Assembly (NCBI GenBank): GCA_026122225.1
Contig: JANEZZ010002698.1
Coordinates: forward strand, 62,001 to 126,000
Length of the DNA stretch: 64,000 nucleotides
Source: Heloderma charlesbogerti
Lineage: Eukaryota > Chordata > Lepidosauria > Squamata > Helodermatidae
Direction of reading: 5' to 3'
A model generated the notes under the pieces. The model had not been told where the DNA came from, did not search any database, and saw nothing but the letters and a program-made list of their open reading frames with translations. Shown one piece after another: positions 55,101 to 64,000 of the stretch; the stretch's first letter is position 1, and each line of letters opens with the position of its first letter. Made by a program: the position numbers and the translations under genes.

Positions 55101-55109
55101 TAACAAGTG

Positions 55110-55640
55110 GTGTATGCGTAACGTGGGGATCCTACTCCGCTGGGATGCGAACGCTTCCGGATTGATCTGGAGCAAAAGCGTGGGCGTGCAAATGAAACGG
55201 CGCGAGGATGGAAGCGGCTCCACCGGGGCCACAGATCGGAGTAGGCCGAGGGGATGGGGATTCTGGCTCCGAGGGAAGGCCTACCGGGCGACTTTGCAAC
55301 GGCAGCTTCCTTCAGGCTTAGAGCAGATTTTTCTGGGCAGGGGAAAGAGCAAGTGTGGTTGTGATCCAACTCTGTGAGGGATTTTTATTTTTTACTTTTT
55401 GCTTTGGGGTCTCAAAACCACAATCTGGTGCAAGCTGCCGCCAGGCTGGTTTTGGGGGCAGGGGGAGCGCCTGCCGTCCCCCGGTTTCGGTTTTGCCCCT
55501 TCACCCGCTGGGAGTGAGCGAGGCCTAGTGTGGCGGCGGAGTAAACATCGCAGTATTGGTGTGGTGACCGGTACCAGACTGGGAGACGGTATCGTTGGGA
55601 AGCTCAAGCGCACCAAGGTGCGGATTTTGAGTGAGGGGTG
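55110..55640. promoter_or_regulatory. CpG-rich block, possible promoter of the next gene
   Basis: Many CpGs ('gcgtgggcgtgc', 'aaacggcgcgagg', 'gtggcggcggagta', 'gaagctcaagcgcacc') in otherwise AT-rich DNA, and not part of any repeat family I could match. No coding exon is visible. In mammals the gene beyond PES1, on the same strand, is GAL3ST1. This could be its 5' UTR exon or promoter, but that is inference. Confidence 0.4.
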
Positions 55641-55998
55641 TGTATAGAAGAGACGCGACTTTTCATTTCTAAATTCTGCCTCATGGGATCCTAACGGGCC
55701 CCAAATGCCCTTACGCGCGAAGGGGCATGGGAGGAAGAAGCAACGTGGCAGGCTTAGCCCCACATTCCTCTATGAACCCGTTTTTCACAAAAAAATAAAA
55801 AATGCTGCATGATCCTTGACGCGTTGTGAATCCTCCCTGGGGGAGGCACTTCGACTGGGGCCTTTGTTTTAAGCTAAAGCTGTTTTCAATAATGGGGAAG
55901 CCATCACGAGTGGTCCTGTAAAACAAGTGCAGGTAACGATACCTTGGCCGAAGGGCACAAATGTATTGTGTAACATCGAACGGTGGGAAATAGGGTAA

Positions 55999-56390
55999 GG
56001 GCGCAATCCTGTGGGGGCCGCCTATCCAACGCAGGGCAGGAGAAGCATGGAGGGAATGATTCCCTCTGCGCTTCTTCTGCCCTGCGTTTGCGGCGAGACA
56101 GCCGATTGCGGCTGTCTCGCCGCGGGAGGTCGGAGCGGGGCAGGAGGCTGCCGGACGACACATAGGATGTGTCGTACCGGCATTTCTGCGCCCTCCGGAA
56201 CGCCCCATTTTGGCTGCTCTGCGCTCCTCTTCCGAGCGTGGGACTTGGGGCTGTTCCATGCTGCCTGCGAGGCAGTGCGGAAGGCGGGGAAGGTCGGTTC
56301 TCTGGGGACCGACCTCGGAGCGTCAGTTCCTGGAAAACTACATATCTTATGGCCGTCTAGCCGCTGACTAGCAGCCATAGGATTGCTCCC
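55999..56390. mobile_element. PIF/Harbinger-like MITE, A2 family, TAA duplication
   Basis: GGGCGCAATCCTGTGGGGGC to 'gcagccataggattgctccc', flanked by TAA (55,996-55,998 and 56,391-56,393). It contains a clean internal hairpin 'gcggcgagacagccgattg' / 'cggctgtctcgccgc'. It is CpG-rich, so the open frames inside are spurious. Confidence 0.88.
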
Positions 56391-56401
56391 TAAGTGAATA
56401 A

Positions 56402-56520
56402 GGGTGCAGTCCTATCCATGTTCAGACAAAAATAAATCCTGCAACTCCCTGCACCCCCCAGACAGCATGGCTGGGAGTTGTAGGACATATTTCTGTCTAA
56501 AGTTGCATAGGATTGCACCT
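56402..56520. mobile_element. PIF/Harbinger-like MITE, A1 family, TAA duplication
   Basis: GGGTGCAGTCCTATCCATGT to 'gcataggattgcacct', flanked by TAA (56,399-56,401 and 56,521-56,523). It lies only 11 bp from the A2 copy. Confidence 0.87.
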
Positions 56521-56819
56521 TAAGGGATTCAGCTGAGCAAGAGTGCGCTGCTTCTATGGTGGCATACGCTGCTGGAAAAAAAAAGGTATAGAAGAATTGG
56601 ATTAGGGACAGATAATGATGTTCATGAGAGCTGAAAGTGGTTTGAGAGAGACTTCCCTTCCCGTGGTGCCTACATACTTTTGTGTTGCTGTCCAGCCTTT
56701 GCCTTAAGTTAAACACATTTTATTAAAACAATTTTAAAACCTGCAAGATCTGTTTACCAAAGGCAGAAATGGGACGAGTTTCTCAAAGCACTTTCAGTTC
56801 TCTGGAAAATCTATTGTTT

Positions 56820-56970
56820 GTCTAAGTATGTATATATGTGTGTGTGTATGTGTGTGTATAAATATATATATATATTTACAGAATATACATTCAAGAGTAA
56901 ATGTCATAAAACATATCTGTCTATCTATCTATCCATCCATCCATCCATCCATCCATCTATTTATTTATTG
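56820..56970. repeat. Microsatellite cluster (TG/TA)n and (TATC/CATC)n
   Basis: (GT)n/(TA)n at 56,836-56,876, then TCTA and CCAT tetranucleotide runs at about 56,916-56,968. Confidence 0.9.
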
Positions 56971-57411
56971 CACATCCCAGGCCCCAAATACAATAGCCAG
57001 AAGTTTGGTATGCCCTAAGAAGGTTATGAGGTCAACTTCTCAAAGCCAAATAATATAATGTAAGCCCAAAATAAGCACAACAGAGAAGCATAATTCAGTA
57101 TTAAATGCATGACCATTACGCATTGCCAAATGGTACACTTTCTGAGAAAATGTATACCATAACTATTAAAATAGGTACCTATAATGAAAACGTAGGCTCA
57201 AAACAAAATAATGAAAATATTTTGCATTTGCACTTTTTATTAGTAACTCTTAGAACAATCTTGTAAGGTTGCTCACAATTATTGTGCCCATACTGCAGAT
57301 GAGGAGATGAAACAACAAGGATGGATTTATGGCAGAAGCAAGATATAAATGAGGGATGAATAGCTGGGTTTCTCTCAGTCCATTAGCTACTATAGTATAG
57401 GGGCTTTTAAT

Positions 57412-57503
57412 GGGTTGCATCCAGATTGATTCCTACCTAGAGTAGACCCACTGAAATCAATGGGACTTAAGTTACTCGAACTATGACTCAATCTAGATTC
57501 AAC
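57412..57503. mobile_element. 'GGGTTGGATCCAGA' palindromic repeat, fragment
   Basis: 'gggttgcatccagattgat' to 'tctagattcaacc', with 'ccactgaaatcaatgggact' core. Related to 59,290-59,418. Confidence 0.6.
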
Positions 57504-57845
57504 CAATATCTCTTAGTTGAAGGTTTTTCTATTGTCAGGGTTTGCTTGGACATAGTAGGAATAACGTTGAAAAGAGAGAAGAAAAATAACATATAAAAGA
57601 GGATGCTTTTCCAGGCTTCTTGGAAGTATGTTAGAGGAAAGGAGGAGATGTTGCAGTTGCTATTAAGGATCCCAAACGTGAAGCAATTATATGGACTTAC
57701 AACCCATATTGTTAGTCATGAAATATATCTGGGTGTAACAAAGAAAGAAGGAAATGCTTCAGTTTCATCTTATATGTATAGCTGTAAGATCAAAATGTGC
57801 AGTACAAGTTAGAAGGATAAATAAACCAAAAGAATATTAAGAAAA

Positions 57846-57955
57846 GTCACTCGTCAGAGATGCTTTGACTTGGATTCCTGCACTGAGCAGGGCGTTGGAC
57901 TCGATGGTCTTACAGGCCCCTTCCAACCCTGCTCTCCTATGATTCTATGACCTAA
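57846..57955 (+). mobile_element. CR1 LINE 3' terminus
   Basis: 'cgtcagagatgctttgactt', 'ggactcgatggtcttacagg', 'ctatgattctatga'; sense copy of the CR1 3' end. Confidence 0.9.
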
Positions 57956-57959
57956 TATG

Positions 57960-58730
57960 TATAATATGTCCCTGCACACCAAAGTAAGCTTTGGACTGCC
58001 CCATGTCATATATCCTTCAAGATAGACAATGGTTCTCTTCAGTCAAAACCACAATTTTTGCACATTTAGAGTGGCCAAAAATTATTGTGGGGTTCACACC
58101 TGCATTGTCATGAGAATCAAAACATTTCAAATCTGACTGAATCCTTCGTACATTTTTCTTTACCATTCCCAGGTTACCTTCTCCAAAAGAACAGAAGTGA
58201 CCATTCCGATGGCTCAGTGTCTTCTTTCAAGACAACTGCTTCAACAGGTACATTTAGGTCCAATGTTTAGTTAGGCCTTAGCTGTTAATGGCAAGTTCCT
58301 TCCCTAGAATGGAGATGACAGTTTGGTAGGTCCAAGTATGTGTTGCCCAGGACAACAGAAATCTTACGAAATCAGGTATTGGTGCATGAAAGTGATCTCT
58401 TTTCTGTTTATTTTAACTCCCTTGATCAGAACTGTTTGCATTCTGAGCACAACAATCCAAGATTTGTTCAAAAATATGGCAGACGGTATGCTCAAGATGT
58501 ATTATGCAAAACTTCCTAATCGACATTACCTTGCTCAACATGCATGTCCAAGTGGAGACAATGGGCCAATCTACATTGCGCCCACCATCGCAATGAATTC
58601 GGTGTCCCATCGGGTTAAACGCTCTCGCATTAAAATGTGATTATTCACACTCACCCATTTTCCCCGTTGCAGTGCTTCATCGAATGCGCGGGCTCGGTTC
58701 ACACTTGAGCGCTGTGCTGTTTTCCTGCGC
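57960..58730. other. Intergenic stretch, nothing recognised
   Basis: No exon, RNA gene or repeat family that I can name. Small open frames lack any recognisable motif. Confidence 0.5.
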
Positions 58731-58734
58731 GCTT

Positions 58735-58815
58735 GTCTGAGCTCTGATGCTAAGCAGGGTTGGCCACGGTCAGTAGTTGGATGGGCCACCACCTAGGAAT
58801 CAGGCTTCCTGCATT
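58735..58815 (+). mobile_element. 5S rRNA-derived sequence (SINE-like or pseudogene)
   Basis: 'gatgctaagcagggttgg' matches the 5S rRNA box A region ('GCTAAGCAGGGT'). It is followed by 'cagtagttggatgggccacc' and 'acctaggaatcaggct', corresponding to 'TAGTACTTGGATGGGAGACC' and 'CCTGGGAATACC'. The 5' half of 5S is missing. The next bases, 'cttcctgcattgagcagggg', match CR1 3' sequence, so it may be a chimeric 5S-CR1 SINE. Confidence 0.7.
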
Positions 58816-61599
58816 GAGCAGGGGATTGTTCTATCCCTTCAAATAAGACTAAGTTTTACCCCCTCCTATCCCCTGCTCCGGATGTTTTTTAAAAAAATTA
58901 ACGCATTATCCTCGCAGTATCGGGGCTTCGCGATGTTTTTTTTTTCTAATTCAGGCATGATCTTCGAAGATTTGAAGTTGTGAAGCTTCACCTAGACTTG
59001 TGTGCTGACTTTTTTAAACTTCAGAGCAGTTGGAATGTTCACAAACATGCCACAACACCAGAGCTGCTGAACCACTGACTATAGAGGATTGGTTGAAGCC
59101 AGAATTCTCATAGCCAATAGCTATGGAGGTTTCAAAAACTGCACTCTGAGTTTATGCCCTCTCCCCCACCCCCTTATGCTTTCATTTGATTTGGGGAATA
59201 AATTGGCAAAAGAACTACTAATCTGTATGTGTTCTGTGCTTAATGTGGCATTCATCTTAGTACAGTCATAGTAAATGTCTCAACATATTGGGTTGGATCC
59301 AGACTAAGTTAGTCATGCTTAAGCCCTATTGAAATCAATGGGACAAGTTAATGATGATTAACTGAAGTCCCACCGATTTCAATGGGACTAAAGTCTGATT
59401 TACATCTGGATCCAACCCGTTATCCAAAGCTATCTTTGTCTTGGCAAACATATATAGATATTCTGATCCTAATATATGCCTTCTGCAGAATTTGGAAATT
59501 GGTGAGGTGCAGCAGAGGAACACAGGAAGGAAAATGTAACTGGAGACTGGGGGAAGGGTCAGTTTAGATAGCCCCTCTAGACTTCCTTTCAATGAGCTTC
59601 TACTCCTTGAAAACTGGAGCCTTTCATAGATACTGCTTGCATACTTCCAAGCATAATGCCATCAATGAAAACTGACAAACTTACATGGATACAAAACTAG
59701 ACCGCTGATAACAGATTCTGCACAAAGACCTTCAGTGCAGAATCACAAAAGCAAGCAACTCTGTTTGTGGTGCTTTCTCAGCACCCACATTATCAAGCTT
59801 GAGTGGATTCTTACCAGGATTCTTTCAGTTCAGCAGAACCCCTAACCAGAAGCGGGTAGGGGCTTGTGACTGGCCAATCTGATCAGAAATACAAAGGCTA
59901 GGATGACAAATACAACTCCTTGGGCCCTTCCTTACAAATAAAAGAACATGTGGGCATCCAGCCTGTCCACAGAATGTTCCCCATTCCTAAGCTTGTCAGG
60001 GGGATGGTGGGTGGACTGTTCCTAGGCTTGGATGTTTGAACCTTTTCATCAGCAGCTGGCTGTTGTATGATCAGCCTTTCCAACCCTGTATGTCAAGAGA
60101 ACAAGAACACTGCAATGGATTCGAGCCAAAGACCTCCAAGACCAGCTGCACTTTATTACATTAGAGGGCCTTTACTGCAGGATACTGCCTCTCTATGGGT
60201 CTAGCTAGAGATCACACAGAAATAACATCACTTGCCAGAAAAGCCACCTCAAAAGCACCATTTGAATTTGAAAAGTGAGGGCAGGGGGAGTGAGTAACCC
60301 TTTTCTCGCCCACTTTTTCCTCATTCCAAACACACACTTGCACAGGCCTCACCTCTTACAGATGTAAAATGCATCCTTGCCTGCTTTTGGAGTTCTATAG
60401 GGGTAAAGCTGTCAAGGTAATGTTACAGATATCTGTAAGTAACATCTGGTGTAGCCATAAGTAAAGCACATGGTACATTCCAACTGTACCAATTTATTTT
60501 ATTTTTATTTAGGTATTTAAAACATTAATATTCTGTCTTTCCACTACAAGATCTTCAAGGCAGTTTACAATCCAGAAAAAAAGAATGCCAGATAAAACCT
60601 TCATAATTGAAATCAATTAATAAAAAATAAGAACAACAGAATCATCAGCAGCAAAATAGGCAGGCAACAAAGTAGCAGTCCCATCGCTACTCACCAGAGG
60701 CTTGAAATAATAATACAATTATATAAACGTGGCATCTGAAAGACAGAAGGGTAAGTACCAGAGAAGTGTCTCTGAGGAGGGCTTTTGATAATCTGAGCAC
60801 CATCACAGCAAAAGCACTATCCCCAGTAGTCACCCACCTAACTTCTGATGGGCAGGGCCTCAAATAATTATTCTGTAATTGTTATGTTTTTATTGTGTTT
60901 ATTGTTTTAATCTATTTGTAATTGTTTGTAAGCCACCTTGAGAGCAATTTTTGGTAGAAAGGCAGGGTATAAATCTAATAAATAAATAAAATAATGACAA
61001 CAAACAAGCAAGTTCGTAGAGACCTTCCAATGCCCTGAACCCAGACAATTTCAGGCTTCAGAATTGGCACTCTGAATTAGGGTGGCCATGTGTCTAACCT
61101 TGCAGAAAGCAGTCCTCCATTTGAAGGCAGCCTCTGTTTGGGCTGGACCGCCCACTCCAAGTCCAGTTAAAAAATAAAGAATCCTAAGAAGGGAGAGACC
61201 AGGGACCTGGAAGTCACCCATCAACAGTTAGCAGCACCTGGACAGCAGACTGAGCAGGCACATGGGTCACCTGGTCACAGTCCTCCCTGCAATGGGGGCA
61301 GATGTATTTTATTTCTTTTTCAATTGTAGTAATGTTACACTTGCATCTCTACCTATAAATTAGCTTATGGCAATCTGGGTTCTCTTTGTCCATGAGGGTG
61401 TCTCCATGAGCGATTTACTTTGAGCTGGCTGCGTTTGGAGTTTGTTAGGGATATATGATGTTGTGGCCATCCAGCAGCCACCCCAGAGCTTATCATGGAA
61501 AAACTGGATTTCATGAAACTACTTAAAGTCCCATTCTTTTCCTTAAGTCGGGTTCTCCTCGGTATAGTTGCTTTGTACCCCAACCCCCGCATTTGCCTC
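58816..61599. other. Intergenic stretch with LINE tails
   Basis: Palindrome at 59,290-59,418. Antisense LINE tail at about 60,490-60,600 ('gtctttccactacaagatct') and sense L2 tail at 60,870-60,990 ('gtaagccaccttgagagca'). The rest, 59.45-60.48 and 61.0-61.6 kb, is unassigned. Confidence 0.6.
59290..59418. mobile_element. Palindromic MITE with GGGTTGGATCCAGA ends
   Basis: GGGTTGGATCCAGA (59,290-59,303) is mirrored by TCTGGATCCAACCC (59,405-59,418). 'attgaaatcaatgggac' inside is mirrored by 'gatttcaatgggact'-type sequence. Confidence 0.8.
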
Positions 61600-62029
61600 A
61601 GGTATGGCTGTGAGAGCTGGACTATAAGGAAGGCTGAGCGCCGAAGAATTGATGCTTTCGAACTGTGGTGCTGGAGAAGACTCTTACGAGTCCCCTGGAC
61701 TGCAAGGAGGTCCAATCAGTCCATCCCAAAGGAAATCAACCCTGACTGCTCATAGGAAGGACAGATACTGAAGCTGAAGCTCCAATATTTTGGCCACCTA
61801 ATGCGAAGAGAAAACTCTCTGGAAAAGACCCTGATGCTGGGAAAGACTGAAGGCAAAAGGAGAAGGGGATGGCAGAGGATGAGATGGCTAGATAGCATCA
61901 CTGATGCAATGAATATGGACTTGAGCACACTCCCGGAGAGAGGACAGGAAAGCCTGGCGTGCTGTGGTCCATGGGGTCACGAAGAGTCGGACACGACTGA
62001 ACGACTGAACAACAACAACAACAACAACA
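61600..62029 (+). mobile_element. BovB (RTE) LINE 3' end
   Basis: 'YGCESWTIRKAERRRIDAFE', 'LWCWRRLLRVPWTARRSNQS', then, after a stop at about 61,753, 'LKLQYFGHLMRRENSLEKTL', 'RMRWLDSITDAMNMDLSTLP' and 'GHEESDTTERLN'. These are the RTE/BovB C-terminal blocks. It ends in 'agagtcggacacgactg' (61,983-61,999) and (AAC)n. 5'-truncated and inactive. Confidence 0.95.
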
Positions 62030-62439
62030 TGCTAGTCCTGCCCAGGGGTGTGCCTTTCACCATGACACTGGTCTAGGGGTGTTTCCCATGTGTTTCCCAT
62101 CCCTGCACAAACCAATTAGTGTCTACTCAGAAGTAACTCCCATTGTGGTCAATGAGGTTTGTCCCCTGAATGCACACACCAGCATTTACAGAGATCCCTC
62201 TCAAATGAAATAGAAGATTTTAAAGCACTAATTCCCTGAAGGTTGTAAAGCGCTTTCCCCACAGCTGCGATTATCTGTTGTTCGGTTTATTGCCATTTGG
62301 AAGTAACTGTTTCCACCTTTGATCACCAGATCCCGCACAGCATCGGGTTAGAAAGGGGGCTGGTTTCCCATCCCTTTGTTTTCCTTCTGTCTTTCCCAGC
62401 ACAAACATATGTGTGTCTACTCAGAAGTAGCTCCCATCA

Positions 62440-62847
62440 CCAGGCCCAGATGGTAACCATCCTAGAGTTCTGAAAGAACTCAAATATGAAATTGCCGATT
62501 TTCTAACCAAAATATGCAACATGTCCCTAAGATGAGCCTCTCTACCAGAGGACTGGAAGATGGCCAATGTATCACCAATTTTCAAAAAGAGATCCAGGGG
62601 GGATCTGGGACATTACAGGCCGGTTAGTTTAACATCTGTTCTGGGTAAATTGGCTGAAGGCATTATTACAGATAAAATTAGTAAGCATATAGAAGAACAA
62701 GCCATGCTGAAAAAGAATCAACACGGCTTCCACAGAAGTAAGTCCTGTCTCACTAACCTTTCAGAATTCCTTGAAAGTGTCAATAAACATGTAGACAGGG
62801 GTGATCCGGTAGACATTGTTTACTTGGACTTCCAAAAGGCTTTTGGC
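62440..62847 (+). mobile_element. CR1 LINE, left part of split copy
   Basis: 'EDWKMANVSPIFKKRSRGDL', 'RPVSLTSVLGKLAEGIITDK', 'QHGFHRSKSCLTNLSEFLES', 'DIVYLDFQKAF', then the hAT-like insertion. It has a stop near 62,532. Confidence 0.93.
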
Positions 62848-63579
62848 TAGGGATGTCAGAGAATTCTGCCATGGATCTCAGTGAGGCCAAATGCCAGTGC
62901 CTTCAGCCCCCCGAAATCCGTGGTGGAATGAAGCCCCCCCGCCCCACCACCCCACGAAAGGCGCGTGAAACGGAGCACTTACCTGGTGCTGTTCACGCTG
63001 CTTTGCGAATGGCTGCCGCGTCTGCGGCCACCATTCGCTTTGCCATTTTTGCCGTGGTAGGCTACATAAATACTTATGTAGCCTATCATGGCTAATGCAG
63101 GGATGCCATTTGCGTCCCTACGGAGGCTGTGATAGGCTACGCAAATATTTACGTAGCCTATCACGCCAAAAAAAAGGGAATGCAAATGGTGGCGGCTACG
63201 GCAACTGCCATTTGCGTTCCTGTTTTTTTGCCGTGATAGGCTACGTAAATATTTATGTAGCCTATCACGGCGAAAGACAGGGGTGCAAGTGGCAGCTGCT
63301 ACGTCATTTGTGCCCCTCTTTTTTTGCCGTGATAGGCTACGTAAATATTTACGTAGCCTATCACAGCAAAAAAACAGGAACGCAAATGGCGGCTGCCGTA
63401 GCTGCTGCCATTTGCGTCTGCAGGCTCCACATGCCTGCAAATGCATCCAGCCGGTAGCTCTGTGGAGTTGCCGCAGAGCGGGGCTGGCCAGGTTAGGATT
63501 TCGGGGGGAGGTGTGGAGCACCTCCCCCCTACTGCGAATCACCCCCTTCGAAAAGGTAAGTGGCTTTCGCACATCCCTA
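62848..63579 (-). mobile_element. hAT-like non-autonomous element with four ~42-bp palindromes
   Basis: 732 bp, TAGGGATG...CATCCCTA, inserted in the CR1 reverse-transcriptase frame. 8-bp target duplication CTTTTGGC / CTTTTGAC (62,840-62,847 and 63,580-63,587). It is in reverse orientation relative to 8,669-9,205. 'tgataggctacgtaa'-type palindromes lie at 63,051-63,092, 63,125-63,166, 63,230-63,271 and 63,326-63,367. Between them are 'gcaaatggcggc'-type inverted units (63,182-63,216 and 63,381-63,416) and a 'gcgaatggctgcc' palindrome at about 63,005-63,038. It encodes no protein. Confidence 0.9.
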
Positions 63580-64000
63580 CTTTTGACAAAGTCCCTCACC
63601 AAAGATTCCTGAGCAAACTTAGCAATCGTGAAATAAGAGAGGTCCTCTTATGGATCAGTAACTGGTTAAAGAACAGAAAGCAGAGAGCAGGAATAAATGG
63701 TAAATTCTCCCAATAGAGGGAAGTAAATAGTGGGGTCCCACAGGGATCTGTATTAGGACCAATGCTTTTCAACCTGTTCATAAATTATCTGGAATTAGGA
63801 GTGAGCAGTGAAACAGGAGTGAAGTGGTCAAGTTTGCGGATGACACCAAATTATTTAGGGTGTTTAAAACAAAAAGGGATTGTGAAGAGCTCCAAAAGGA
63901 TCTCTCCAAACTGGGAGAATGGGCATCTAAATGGCAAATGCAGTTCAGTGTAAGCAAGTGTAAAGTGATGCACGTTGGGGCAAAAAATCCCAGCTTCCAT
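63580..64000 (+). mobile_element. CR1 LINE, right part, continues past the edge
   Basis: Resumes 'DKVPHQRFLSKLSNREIREV', 'LLWISNWLKNRKQRAGINGK', 'GVPQGSVLGPMLFNLFINYL', with stops and frameshifts (for example near 63,716). Same subfamily as 13.5-14.9 kb. Confidence 0.92.

Noticed and set aside
55711..56367. Overlapping open frames of 100-180 codons on both strands
   Set aside because: Most of this is the CpG-rich A2 MITE at 55,999-56,390, and the same element shows similar frames at 27 kb and 4 kb.
57603..57812. 69-codon frame
   Set aside because: Short, no motif, AT-rich context without splice or promoter evidence.
63051..63367. CRISPR-like appearance of regularly spaced palindromes
   Set aside because: Vertebrate DNA, inter-unit sequences are themselves related palindromes rather than unique spacers, and the array sits within transposon ends.
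62979..63602. 207-codon minus-strand frame with repeated 'VIGYV(N/S)IYVAYH' units
   Set aside because: It is the translated palindrome array of the hAT-like element; the peptide repeats reflect DNA repeats, and the same peptides appear on the opposite strand because the units are palindromic.
50046..64000. GAL3ST1 or another coding gene right of PES1
   Set aside because: No frame with sulfotransferase or any other host-protein motif was found; only repeats and an unexplained CpG-rich block.

Overview
The window is nuclear DNA from a vertebrate, almost certainly a squamate reptile (lizard or snake). Two intron-rich genes of the conserved TCN2-PES1 neighbourhood sit in a background crowded with CR1, L2-like and L1-like LINEs, a BovB (RTE) LINE end, Sauria-type tRNA SINEs that carry the BovB tail, a solo LTR, and many palindromic non-autonomous DNA transposons. 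BovB together with Sauria-type SINEs is the squamate signature. I cannot name the species.

Layout. 583-15,790, minus strand: six coding exons of transcobalamin-2 (TCN2), from the signal-peptide exon to the 'SQLLPAL..KSYLDV' exon. The 3' part (about 115 residues by comparison with the mammalian protein) lies beyond the left edge. 15.8-24.2 kb: divergent intergenic interval filled with repeats. About 24.15-25.3 kb: CpG-rich promoter and first exon of PES1. 24,682-49,336, plus strand: complete 15-exon PES1 (pescadillo) coding sequence, 579 residues, with a 3' UTR and an ATTAAA signal at 50,024. 50-64 kb: no recognisable coding exon, only repeats, apart from a GC/CpG-rich block at 55.1-55.64 kb that may be the promoter of the next gene.

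The two genes are not functionally linked. TCN2 is a secreted vitamin B12 carrier. PES1 is a nucleolar ribosome-biogenesis factor of the PeBoW complex. They share a head-to-head arrangement that is also known in mammals. Here the start codons are 8.9 kb apart, and the TCN2 ATG exon appears to be preceded by a splice acceptor, so an unseen non-coding first exon may lie nearer the PES1 CpG island.

The most unusual material is in the transposons. (1) Two hAT-like elements with TAGGGATG ends and 8-bp target duplications (8,669-9,205 and 62,848-63,579) carry two versus four copies of the same roughly 42-bp palindrome. A third element start with the same end at 932 precedes a different palindrome. 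(2) Several palindromic families share the terminus GGGYGCAATCCTAT and are flanked by 3-bp TTA/TAA-type duplications, as in PIF/Harbinger elements. (3) A >1-kb AT-rich unclassified repeat occurs as an inverted pair at 17.0-18.4 kb and 43.8-44.8 kb, and one copy is split by a Sauria-type SINE with a 14-bp target duplication.
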